Source: Solirubrobacteraceae bacterium (GTDB lineage: Bacteria > Actinomycetota > Thermoleophilia > Solirubrobacterales > Solirubrobacteraceae). From it: a stretch of DNA of 16,730 nucleotides. Under the pieces are notes generated by a model. The model searched no databases, had not been told where the DNA came from, and saw only the letters and a list, made by a program, of their open reading frames with translations. Position 1 is the stretch's first letter, and each line of letters starts with the position of its first letter. Made by a program: the position numbers and the translations under genes. This document shows positions 7,271 to 14,235 of this stretch, in pieces. The stretch spans positions 1 through 16,730 of the forward strand of contig JAICUS010000057.1 in assembly GCA_025935735.1 (NCBI GenBank), written 5' to 3'.

Positions 7271-8444
7271 GCTCGTGCAGGCGGTCGAGCTGGCGCGAGC
7301 GCGCGTGCCGGCGGGCGGTCTCGCGCCCCGCGCGCCCGAGCGCCCGCGCGCGCTCACCGTCGCGAGCGAACTCGAGCACGCTCGCCGCGAGCGCCTCGCC
7401 GTCCTCTGGGGGGACGACCAGCCCGCAGCCCGACCCGCGGACGAGCTCCGCGGCCTCGCCGCGCACCGACGCGATCACCGGCCGGCCGACCGCCATCGCG
7501 TCGTAGAGCTTGGAAGGGATGAAGTCGTCGAGCAGCGGCTGCGCGCCCAGCGGCACGAGCAGCGCGTCGGCGGCCAGCAGCACCTCGCCGATCTGGCCGA
7601 CCGGGACGCCGGGCCGCAGCTCGACGTTGTCCAGCCGGCGCACGTCGCGCGCGGCACGCAGCTCGGCGAAGCGTGGGCCGTCGCCCACGAGCAGGAAGCG
7701 CACCGGCTCGGCGCGCAGCCGCTCGGCCGCGTCCAGGACGGCGTCGAGCCCCTGCGCCACGCCGAGGTTGCCGGCGTACGCCACGACGAACGAGCGATCG
7801 GTGGGGCGCTCGGGGCCCGGCAGGCCGAGCAGCGCGTCGGACGCGCCGTTGGGCAGGTACTCGGCGACCGCGCGGCCGGCGATCCCGTCGATGTGCCGGC
7901 AGAACGCGCGCGTGGTGGTCGTGACGCGATGCGCGTGGGCGTAGAGGAAGCGCTCGCCGCGCCGCAGGGCCTGCAGCAGCCGGCGGTTCGAGAGCTCGCC
8001 GAGCGCCTCCGCCGCCGCCGGCCAGATGTCGCGGACGTCCAGCACGAGCGGTGTTCGGCGCGCCACGGCATAGGCTCCCGCCGCGAGCGACCCGGGCAGT
8101 GGCGGCGAGGACGTGAGCAGCACATCATGGCGCGGCAGCGTCGCGAGCGCCGCCGACGCGGCCGCTGCGAAGGACCCATAGAACGCGATGCGGCGGAGCT
8201 TCGACTTGCGCGGCGATGCGACCACCCACAGGCGTCGGATCGTCACGCGCTCCGCCCGATCGACGACGATCGGATGCCGCCCGTATCCGGAATGGAAGAT
8301 GCCCGCCGGATGGTTCGGCTGCTCGCAGACGACGGTCAACTCATGGCCGCGTGCGGCCAGGCCGTCGACAAACGCACCGATCCGGTTCGGCGCGGCACCC
8401 AATTCTGGTGGAAAGTATTGCGAGACGACGAGCACGCGTGCCAT
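7230..8444 (-). CDS. GT4 glycosyltransferase, WbuB/WcaI-like
   Basis: 404-aa GT-B enzyme of the subgroup that includes the fucosaminyltransferase WbuB. The N-terminus MARVLVVSQYFPPELGAAPNR has the SQYFPPE pattern of that group. RHDVLLTSSPPL is at 105-116, VLDVRDIWP at 134-142, YAGNLGVAQGLD at 223-234, LLVGDGPR at 251-258, and FIPSKLYDAMAVGRPVI at 308-324, where the donor phosphates bind. It probably transfers a sugar, perhaps an N-acetylated deoxy sugar, to the lipid-linked glycan. The last 41 bp overlap the 3' end of the convergent glycosyltransferase. A TTGACC hexamer lies about 25 nt upstream of the ATG on the minus strand, but it has no well-spaced -10 partner. Confidence 0.92.
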   Translation of the reverse strand: MARVLVVSQYFPPELGAAPNRIGAFVDGLAARGHELTVVCEQPNHPAGIFHSGYGRHPIVVDRAERVTIRRLWVVASPRKSKLRRIAFYGSFAAAASAALATLPRHDVLLTSSPPLPGSLAAGAYAVARRTPLVLDVRDIWPAAAEALGELSNRRLLQALRRGERFLYAHAHRVTTTTRAFCRHIDGIAGRAVAEYLPNGASDALLGLPGPERPTDRSFVVAYAGNLGVAQGLDAVLDAAERLRAEPVRFLLVGDGPRFAELRAARDVRRLDNVELRPGVPVGQIGEVLLAADALLVPLGAQPLLDDFIPSKLYDAMAVGRPVIASVRGEAAELVRGSGCGLVVPPEDGEALAASVLEFARDGERARALGRAGRETARRHARSRQLDRLHELIVAASAQGASAR

Positions 8445-8474
8445 TGCGAGTTTTCGTAGTATGCCTGTCGGTCA

Positions 8475-8563
8475 AGCAGTTAAGTCGGGGGATTACTCAG
8501 TGCGGGGGACACCAATGAGACGCATTGCGTAAGCACGGCATCTGACGCAAAGCACTTAAGTCG
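8475..8563. repeat. Pair of 13-bp direct repeats AGCA(G/C)TTAAGTCG
   Basis: AGCAGTTAAGTCG (8475-8487) and AGCACTTAAGTCG (8551-8563) differ at one base and start 76 bp apart. Both lie in the 201-bp spacer between the divergent WbuB-like gene and the lyase gene. Twice-repeated near-identical motifs in a divergent promoter region suggest a binding site for a regulator. This is inference; no known motif is matched. Confidence 0.5.
8525..8550. promoter_or_regulatory. Inverted repeat TTGCGT-N14-ACGCAA
   Basis: TTGCGT (8525-8530) and its exact complement ACGCAA (8545-8550) are separated by 14 bp, between the two 13-bp direct repeats. Arm centres are about two helical turns apart, as for a dimeric DNA-binding protein. 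Possible operator for the lyase gene and/or the divergent glycosyltransferase. Six-base arms can occur by chance. Confidence 0.3.
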
Positions 8564-8597
8564 CACAGCGGCGCGTCCGATGCGTCCTCCATCCGGC

Positions 8598-8612
8598 TGG
8601 CGATTTTCGCCA
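8598..8612. promoter_or_regulatory. Palindrome TGGCGA-TTT-TCGCCA upstream of the lyase gene
   Basis: Six-base arms with a 3-base centre, about 33 bp before the TTG start. It is either an operator or a small hairpin in the 5' leader. A weak -10-like CATAGT lies at 8617-8622 without a good -35. Immediately before the start, AAGGAG (8635-8640) is a clear Shine-Dalgarno with 5-nt spacing, and it decides the TTG start at 8646. Confidence 0.35.
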
Positions 8613-8645
8613 CCGACATAGTCGAAGTCCAACCAAGGAGCAACC

Positions 8646-9770
8646 TTGCGCCTACTGCAATGCGCCCGGCTGGCCGCCGGGCTGATAGTCGCTGCCGCGT
8701 TTCTGCCGCAGGCAGCTCAAGCAGCTGATACGAGCCCGCCGGCGGTCACGTGGGCAGCCCCGGTGAGCGGGGCGACGGTCAGCGGCCAGCTCAGCGAGAC
8801 CGCCGGAAACTGCTACGTCAAGGCGAGCGATGCCAGCGGGATCGATCACGTCCAGTTCTACCTGGACGGGCGTGCTCTCAATGACGAGCACTACGCGCCC
8901 TATGCGTGTCTCTGGGACACGTCCACGGCGACCAGCGGAACCCACACGCTCACCGCCACGGCCTACGACACGACCGGCAACCGGAGCTCCGCCTCCACCA
9001 CCGTGCAGGTGAGCAACGGTCGCGTCCTGTGGAAGGCCGACGGCGAGTCGTCGCTGGTCAACGAGTGGGCGTCATACGGCACCGCGCCGAACTGCGCGGT
9101 CACCAGCAACACGGTCTCGAGCGACCGCGACGCGTTCCGCGAGTCGTCCGTGAAGGCCAAGGGCTCGTATGCGTATGAGTTCATCGTCCACGACGGGGAC
9201 AACTGCTACGGTGAGCGCGCGGAGCTCGGCGAGGCCCTGCCGTCGCGCACGAATTTCAGCGAATCGCGCCTGTTCAACGAGGGGGACGATCGCTGGATCT
9301 CCTTTCAGGTGAATCTCGGCAGCGACTACCCGGTCAGTACGCCGAACTGGAATCTCGTCGCGCAGTGGAAGCATCTTGTCGTCCCGCACGTCGTCGGCGT
9401 CTCGCCGGAAGTCGCACTCGAAGTGCACAACGGTCACTACTATCTGTCGAACAACGGCAATCCCGTCTGGATGGGGCCGATTGCGACGACAGGTCGCTGG
9501 GCGAAGTTCACCTTCCATATCAAGTGGAGCAGTCGTCCTTCGGTTGGCTTCGTGCAGATCTTCGGCGATCCGGACGGTTCCGGCGTCCGCCAGCTCCTCG
9601 CGCCCAAGTACATGAACACGCTGAGCCACACCACTGACGGCACGCCCGTGTCGGGCCACGCGCGGATCGGCATCTACCGGAACGCCACGATCAGCGGCAC
9701 GGCGCATCTCTACTACGACGGCTACACCGTCGCCACGAGCCAGGCGGCGGCCGAGGCCAACGCGTTCTAG
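8646..9770 (+). CDS. Secreted polysaccharide-lyase-like protein with N-terminal Ig-like domain
   Basis: 374 aa, exported. Residues 1-26 form a Sec signal peptide: basic start, hydrophobic LAAGLIVAAAFL, and a likely AQA cleavage site before ADTSPP. Residues 28-123 form a bacterial Ig-like domain of the Big_7 type, ending with YDTTGNRSSASTTVQV. Residues 125-365 match my recall of the Pfam polysaccharide lyase fold (PF14099; heparin lyase I and glucuronan lyase relatives): GDNCYGERAEL 184-194, DDRWISFQV 214-222, NWNLVAQWKH 234-243, WAKFTFHIKWS 285-295, GIYRN 342-346 and LYYDGYTV 355-362. It likely cleaves, or at least binds, a uronate-containing polymer by beta-elimination outside the cell. The TTG start is set by AAGGAG 5 nt upstream. 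GC is lower than in the flanking genes (33/60 at 9421-9480). Substrate is unknown. Confidence 0.85.
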   Translation: MRLLQCARLAAGLIVAAAFLPQAAQAADTSPPAVTWAAPVSGATVSGQLSETAGNCYVKASDASGIDHVQFYLDGRALNDEHYAPYACLWDTSTATSGTHTLTATAYDTTGNRSSASTTVQVSNGRVLWKADGESSLVNEWASYGTAPNCAVTSNTVSSDRDAFRESSVKAKGSYAYEFIVHDGDNCYGERAELGEALPSRTNFSESRLFNEGDDRWISFQVNLGSDYPVSTPNWNLVAQWKHLVVPHVVGVSPEVALEVHNGHYYLSNNGNPVWMGPIATTGRWAKFTFHIKWSSRPSVGFVQIFGDPDGSGVRQLLAPKYMNTLSHTTDGTPVSGHARIGIYRNATISGTAHLYYDGYTVATSQAAAEANAF

Positions 9771-9784
9771 CCCCCGCTCGCTCC

Positions 9785-9815
9785 GGCGCCCTCGCGCATC
9801 GATGGCGAGGGCGCC
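9785..9815. terminator. Bidirectional terminator-like hairpin
   Basis: GGCGCCCTCGC (9785-9795) pairs perfectly with GCGAGGGCGCC (9805-9815) around a 9-nt loop. It lies between the stop of the lyase gene (9770) and the stop of the convergent O-antigen ligase gene (9854), where a shared terminator is expected. There is no T-run on either side, as is common in high-GC actinobacteria. Confidence 0.7.
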
Positions 9816-9853
9816 GCGGGCCCGGGCAATCTCTCGGCTCTGTTGCGGCGCGT

Positions 9854-11245
9854 TCACGTGCCCTCTCGTGTCATCGCGAGGAGGCACGGACCCAGCGCCA
9901 GGAGCAACCACAGCTGCTTCGAGAACTCCGCCGAGATGAACACGTAGGCGGCGAGAATGCCGGCCACGCCGACAAGCCAGGCGCGACTGAGCACCTCCAT
10001 CGGGACGTCTCCCTGGCGCTCGAACGCGCGTGCCGCGCGTAGGCCCGCTCCCATCGCGAAGCCGATCAACCCCAGGAACGCCAACGCGCCGAATACGCCC
10101 AGCTCCGCCAGAACGTTGAGGTATGTGTTGTGAGCGACCTTCGGCGTGCCGGCGACCAGGTCGCTTCGGGCAAGCTGCCCGGGGCGAAGGAGGTACCGGA
10201 CCGAAGCCGTCGGGAAGTTTCCCGCGCCCACACCGAGCAGCGGCCGAGCCTCGACCATCCGCCAGCCCACCTTCCACACGTCGGTACGCCCGGTTCCACC
10301 GTCGCTGGCAGTGACCCGCTCGCGAGCCATCGGCGGCGCAACAACCAGGAAATATCCTGCACCGAGCAGCGCGATCACGACGCATACGGCGGCGACGATC
10401 GCACGCCAGCGGCCGGCCAGCACCAAGCCCGCGACGAGCATGACGGCCACCGCCAACAGGCCGCCGCGGGAGAGGCTCAACGCGATCCCGGCGGCGCTGA
10501 GGAGCGCTGCACCGAGGCCGAGCGCACGCATCCGAGTCGATCGACGATCGACGACAGCGAGCGCCACGGCAAGTGGCAGTGCGCTGCCCAGCACGGCGGC
10601 AAACTCGTTGGCGTCGCCGATCGTGCCTCCGACGCGCTCCAAGCCCGCTCCGGCGGACGAGGCCGGAAGGAGGATCCCGTATGCGGCCGAGACCGCGGAC
10701 CCGGTCACGTAGGCGGCGACGACATACTGTAGATCGCGTCGACCGCGCACGACGTTGTAGACGATGACGAAGAGGACGGCGTTGAGCGCGTACCGGAACG
10801 TGGCAGCGATCGCGGCTGCGGGGGACCCTGCCCACGCCACGCTGGCCGCAGCAAGTGCGACCAGGCTGACGAGCAGCCACGCGGCGGCCGGGTGGGCAGC
10901 GAGCAAGCCTTGGCCGCGCCGTCCACTACGGGCCGTCACCGTCGCGACCCAGCCGAGCGCCAGCACGAGTCCTGCCAATTTCGTCAGACTGACAACGGGC
11001 CCGAGGGTCACCGGCAGCACTTCGACGAACGTGAAGACGACGAAGAGGCACAGACCGAGCCTCACGTCCACGACGCTCACAGCAGTGTAGGCCAACGCGA
11101 TTGTGGCCGCGATCGCCAGCAGCGCGTTGACGCCCGCCAGTACCCCCAGGGCCGACCCCGTTGCCAAGACCGCGACAGCCCAACGCAATCCCGGAGTGGC
11201 GGTCCGCGCGATCACGGGCGTCGGCAGCTGTCCTGCCTCACTCAC
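9854..11245 (-). CDS. O-antigen ligase / polymerase-type membrane protein (Wzy/WaaL family)
   Basis: 463-aa integral membrane protein with roughly 10-12 hydrophobic spans. It would polymerise lipid-linked repeat units or ligate glycan to an acceptor on the outer face of the membrane. Family marks are GDANEFAAVLG 210-220, SLSRGGLLAV 257-266, the large extracytoplasmic loop with TGRTDVWKVGWRMVEARPLL 318-337 and GVGAGNF 338-344, and AHNTYLNVLAELG 371-383, which carries the conserved histidine of the PF04932 domain. Final spans end at SAEFSKQLWLLLALGPCLL. The start is GTG 11243-11245, next to a GGGGTGA stretch that may act as a close Shine-Dalgarno. Polymerase versus ligase cannot be told from sequence. 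It lies 62 bp behind the methyltransferase on the same strand, so cotranscription is likely. Confidence 0.9.
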   Translation of the reverse strand: MSEAGQLPTPVIARTATPGLRWAVAVLATGSALGVLAGVNALLAIAATIALAYTAVSVVDVRLGLCLFVVFTFVEVLPVTLGPVVSLTKLAGLVLALGWVATVTARSGRRGQGLLAAHPAAAWLLVSLVALAAASVAWAGSPAAAIAATFRYALNAVLFVIVYNVVRGRRDLQYVVAAYVTGSAVSAAYGILLPASSAGAGLERVGGTIGDANEFAAVLGSALPLAVALAVVDRRSTRMRALGLGAALLSAAGIALSLSRGGLLAVAVMLVAGLVLAGRWRAIVAAVCVVIALLGAGYFLVVAPPMARERVTASDGGTGRTDVWKVGWRMVEARPLLGVGAGNFPTASVRYLLRPGQLARSDLVAGTPKVAHNTYLNVLAELGVFGALAFLGLIGFAMGAGLRAARAFERQGDVPMEVLSRAWLVGVAGILAAYVFISAEFSKQLWLLLALGPCLLAMTREGT

Positions 11246-11265
11246 TCACCCCAGCGGCGTGGAGC

Positions 11266-11271
11266 AGCATA
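11266..11271 (-). promoter_or_regulatory. Possible -10 element before the O-antigen ligase gene
   Basis: TATGCT on the minus strand (complement of 11266-11271), 20 nt upstream of the GTG start, would give a short leader. No -35 hexamer sits at 16-18 nt. It may be an internal promoter in a methyltransferase-ligase operon. Confidence 0.25.
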
Positions 11272-11307
11272 GTGAGCGACTCGGCAAGCATGTTTTGCTC
11301 GATCAGA

Positions 11308-12054
11308 CTATGTTAGGTCCGAGATCTTCTCGACGATCATGGTGGTGCTCGTCTTCCGCATGATGCGTCGCGCCAACCGCGGCACGGCCATCTCTTCGGC
11401 GTCGAAGACGACGATGCGTACTGGGCCGCTCATCATCGCCATCTCTCTGAGCTCTTCGTTGGTGTAGTAGGAGACGACGGGCGGACCGATGTTGTTCCAG
11501 TAGCCGCCGATGGGTACCCGTCGGCTCGTGATCCGCGAGACGCCCTTCTTCAAGAAGAACAGGCCGTCCATGGCCCAGGACGGGTAGATGACCGGCTCCA
11601 TCACAATCAGGTGGCCGCCGGGCGACAAGAGCCTGAGCGCATTCTCGAGGGCTGCCCGAGCGTAGGCGCGCGATGCACTTCTCGTGCGGCCGATCAGGTG
11701 GTGAAGGACGGCGGCTACAAGCACGAAGTCGAACGTTCGCCCGATCGTCGCCACGATCGATCGGTCGAAGATCGATCCCTGGTAGGTCTCACAACCAATG
11801 CGGCCGCGCGTGATCTCCAGGCAGCGGGAGCTTACATCCAGCCCGACCACCTCGCCGATGGGCGTCTGCTCGCGGAGGTGAACGAGCGTATTGCCGGTTC
11901 CGCATCCGAGATCGATCAGCGATGCGCCGGCGCTGGCGTGCGTTCGAACGAACGCCGTCGCTCGGTCGAGGCGCCCGACGCTGTACTCGGGCACGTGGGA
12001 GTCGAAGTACGCGATCGTCGCCTCGTCCCGAGGCGCCTGATCGATGGATTCCAC
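11308..12054 (-). CDS. Class I SAM-dependent methyltransferase
   Basis: 248-aa cytoplasmic protein with a Rossmann-type methyltransferase core. Motif I is LIDLGCGTGNT at 46-56, the acidic end of strand 2 is VVGLDVSS at 69-76, post-motif FDFVLVAAVLHHL is at 108-120, and the motif III-like SPGGHLIVMEPVIYPSW is at 144-160. The C-terminal part, with GGYWNNIGPPVVSYYTNEEL at 183-202, would form the substrate lid. In a glycan locus it most plausibly O- or N-methylates a sugar of the repeat unit; a lipid or small-molecule substrate cannot be excluded. The start is GTG 12052-12054, with a TAGTCT element exactly 6 nt upstream and no Shine-Dalgarno. GC is moderate (36/60 at 11761-11820), lower than the first 4 kb. 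Confidence 0.9.
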   Translation of the reverse strand: MESIDQAPRDEATIAYFDSHVPEYSVGRLDRATAFVRTHASAGASLIDLGCGTGNTLVHLREQTPIGEVVGLDVSSRCLEITRGRIGCETYQGSIFDRSIVATIGRTFDFVLVAAVLHHLIGRTRSASRAYARAALENALRLLSPGGHLIVMEPVIYPSWAMDGLFFLKKGVSRITSRRVPIGGYWNNIGPPVVSYYTNEELREMAMMSGPVRIVVFDAEEMAVPRLARRIMRKTSTTMIVEKISDLT

Positions 12055-12066
12055 TGCCCGAGACTA
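12055..12066 (-). promoter_or_regulatory. Leaderless-type -10 element of the methyltransferase gene
   Basis: TAGTCT on the minus strand (complement of 12061-12066) ends 6 nt before the GTG at 12054, the same spacing seen at the acylphosphatase, hypothetical and epimerase genes. No -35 was recognised. The 80-bp spacer to the lyase fragment otherwise shows nothing clear. Confidence 0.5.
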
Positions 12067-12134
12067 CCGCAGCCCGGTCATTGCAGCGAGAAATCGGGGT
12101 CCCCAGCCGAGATCGTGCGACACTGTCGCTACCG

Positions 12135-12590
12135 ATGCGGATGCGGATGAAGTCGGCCGGGTCCGCGGCGATCGTCGTCGCGGCGCTCTGCGTCGCGCTC
12201 GCTCTCACCGTCGACACACATCGGAGCTCCCTCGACCCGCGCGGTCGCGTGCTCTGGAAAGCGGACGCGCAGTCACCCCTGGTTGACGAGTGGGCGGAAT
12301 ACAGCACTGCCTTCCACTGTGGCCGGCTGACCACCGCCGTCCGGGGCGATCCGCGTGCGAAGCGCCTAGCCGGCCCGACCATGGCGGGTGCCGAGGTGTA
12401 CGAGTTCACCGTGAGCGACGGTGACGACTGCTACGGCGAGCGCTCGGAGGTTGGACAGGCCCTGCCCTCGCGAGAGGACTTCAGCCACTCGCGTCTGTTT
12501 AATGACGACGACGATCGCTGGATCTCGTTCGCGGTCAAGCCGGGCCGCGATCTCCCCACTAGACGTCGAGCCCCATCGTCGGCCGGCTGA
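12135..12590 (+). pseudogene. Truncated polysaccharide-lyase-like paralogue
   Basis: 151-codon reading frame starting MRMRMKSAGSAAIVV, with an N-terminal hydrophobic segment (about 8-26) but no clear signal cleavage site. From residue 37 it matches the start of the lyase domain of the intact gene at 8646: GRVLWKAD is identical, and over the 39-residue block beginning GDDCYGERSEVGQALPS, 29 residues agree. Homology ends after DDRWISFAV and GRDLPT, near 12558. The remaining residues (RRRAPSSAG) are unrelated, so about 60% of the domain is missing. It also lacks the Ig-like domain. The tail overlaps the 3' end of the convergent Wzz-like gene by 32 bp. It is most likely a deletion remnant; a small secreted uronate-binding protein is a less likely alternative. 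ATG 12141 and 12147 are equally possible starts. Confidence 0.8.
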
Positions 12591-14235
12591 GCCAGCCGGC
12601 CCGCTGCGGAGAGGGAGGGGGTTCGGGAGGGATCGCCGGCAACTCGGCGTGGGACGGCTCGCCGCGGCTGTCCTCGGCGGCCGCGCCCCGCAACTCGTCG
12701 TCGGGGTGCAGCAGCCTGCGGCGGTCGCGGTCGATCTGGTCCCGGCTGAGTCTCGTCCCGACGACGACGATCCCGGCGGGCCGCACGCCGTGCCGCAGCA
12801 GCGTGTCGCGGAGGTCGCGCAGCGCCGCGAGCCTCGTCGACCCGAGCTTCGCGACGACCACCACGCGGTCGACCGCGCGGGCGAGCGGCAGCGCGTCTGG
12901 GCCTTCCGTCAAGGGCGGGGCGTCGAGCACCAGCCGGTCGCCGATGCTCAGGACGTCGGTCACCAGCCGCTTCCCGAACGTCAGGCGGATACGCTCGTCC
13001 GGCGGCTGCTCGCCGGGCCGGTCGTAAGTGGCGATGGCCTGGAGTATCACGCCGTTGACCTCGACGGTGACGAGCGCGTCGCTCAGCGGGCGCTTCCCGG
13101 CCAGCGCCCGCTCCAGATACGGGGAGGGGCGCGCGCCGGTGATTCGGCCGATAGTCGGGCGGCGGACGTCGCCATCGACGAGGATGACGCGCTCGTCTGC
13201 CGCGGCCAGCACCCATGCGTAGTGCAGCGCGCTCGTCGTCGTGCCCTGCCCGCGGCTCGCACCCGTGAACACGATCGAGCGGCCGTCCCCGTCGTCGAGC
13301 GCGTTGAGCGCGTCGTCGAGCAGCCGATAGGCGCTCAGCAGGTACGGGTGCTCGGCACTCGGCAGCAGCGGTGTGCGCCGCCGGCGCAGCTTCACCCAGG
13401 GCACGCGCGTGAAGATCGGGAGCCCGAACAGCGCTTCCAGCTGGGATTCGCGCCGTAGACGTGGATCGAGCGCATCGGCGGCGAATGCCGCGCCCACACC
13501 GAGCATCAGGCCGACGATCAGACCTGCCGCGACGCTCCGCAGCCGGCGCGGGGACACCGGGGCGGTCGGGACGCTCGCCGCGCCCTGGACCTGAAGTGTC
13601 GGGTCCTGACCGCCCCGGAGCGCCTCCAGCACCGCGATCCGGGCGCCGAGCGACTCCGGCGCCTGCGACTGCCTGGCTGCCGGTACGCGGTCGAGCAGCG
13701 CCTGCAGTCGGGGGATCGTCCTGGCCAGTTCAGCGCGCAGGCGCGCGGTGCGATCCTCGACCACCGACTGCGCAAACGCATCCGCGAGTCGTGCGGCGTC
13801 GTGCGGCGTCGATCCGCGGGCCGTCACGGCGACGATGTCGCTTCCGGCGACAGGCTCCGCGCGGGTGCGTGCGAGCAGCGCCCGCGAGGAGTCAGGGGAC
13901 GCCAGGCGCCGCCTGACGCGGTCGGCGACGTCCAGCGTGGTGATCAGGCGGGCAGCGGTTTGCACGTCGCGGCTCGGATCGCTGGAGCTGCGGATCAGGC
14001 TCAGTCCGTCCAGGCTGGGATCGGTCACCGGCGACACCAGCAGGTCGGCCTCCGCCTCATACACGGGGTGGACGATCGCGACGTAGAGGACCGCGGCGCT
14101 CACCGTCGCGATGACCGCGAGGATAACGATCGGCATGCGCTCGCGCACGGTGCGCACGAAGCGCTCGAGGCTGAGCTCCGTCGGCCTCGGCTCGGCGCGG
14201 TACTCGGGAGCCGCCGGGCTCCACGCGCCGGGCAT
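12559..14235 (-). CDS. Polysaccharide co-polymerase fused to BY-kinase-like domain (Wzz-CpsD type), degenerate P-loop
   Basis: 558-aa inner-membrane protein expected to control glycan chain length or export. Span 1 is at about 34-56 and span 2 at about 233-254. The extracytoplasmic Wzz domain between them includes the HPVYEAEADLLV strand at 56-67. The cytoplasmic ATPase-like domain follows: P-loop region TGASRGQGTTTS at 324-335, Walker A' ILVDGDVRRP at 351-360, and Walker B RLVLDAPPLTEGPDALPLA at 434-452. The invariant P-loop lysine (GEGK in relatives) is T332 here, and the C-terminus (PPEPPPSPQRAGWLSRP) has no tyrosine cluster, so kinase activity is doubtful. The ATG at 14235 overlaps the stop of the cupin gene by one base, which implies translational coupling. 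Confidence 0.9.
   Translation of the reverse strand: MPGAWSPAAPEYRAEPRPTELSLERFVRTVRERMPIVILAVIATVSAAVLYVAIVHPVYEAEADLLVSPVTDPSLDGLSLIRSSSDPSRDVQTAARLITTLDVADRVRRRLASPDSSRALLARTRAEPVAGSDIVAVTARGSTPHDAARLADAFAQSVVEDRTARLRAELARTIPRLQALLDRVPAARQSQAPESLGARIAVLEALRGGQDPTLQVQGAASVPTAPVSPRRLRSVAAGLIVGLMLGVGAAFAADALDPRLRRESQLEALFGLPIFTRVPWVKLRRRRTPLLPSAEHPYLLSAYRLLDDALNALDDGDGRSIVFTGASRGQGTTTSALHYAWVLAAADERVILVDGDVRRPTIGRITGARPSPYLERALAGKRPLSDALVTVEVNGVILQAIATYDRPGEQPPDERIRLTFGKRLVTDVLSIGDRLVLDAPPLTEGPDALPLARAVDRVVVVAKLGSTRLAALRDLRDTLLRHGVRPAGIVVVGTRLSRDQIDRDRRRLLHPDDELRGAAAEDSRGEPSHAELPAIPPEPPPSPQRAGWLSRPTMGLDV

Noticed and set aside
7275..8459. Plus-strand frame of about 394 codons opposite the WbuB-like gene
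   Set aside because: Shadow frame; no motifs, while the minus strand has full GT4 signatures.
8456..8475. Full promoter for the WbuB-like gene based on its TTGACC hexamer
   Set aside because: No -10-like hexamer with at least 4/6 match falls 16-18 nt downstream, so only the -35-like hexamer is mentioned.
9072..10880. Minus-strand frame of about 600 codons spanning the lyase gene and part of the ligase gene
   Set aside because: It crosses the terminator-like hairpin and two real genes in other frames; the sequence is Arg-rich without domains.
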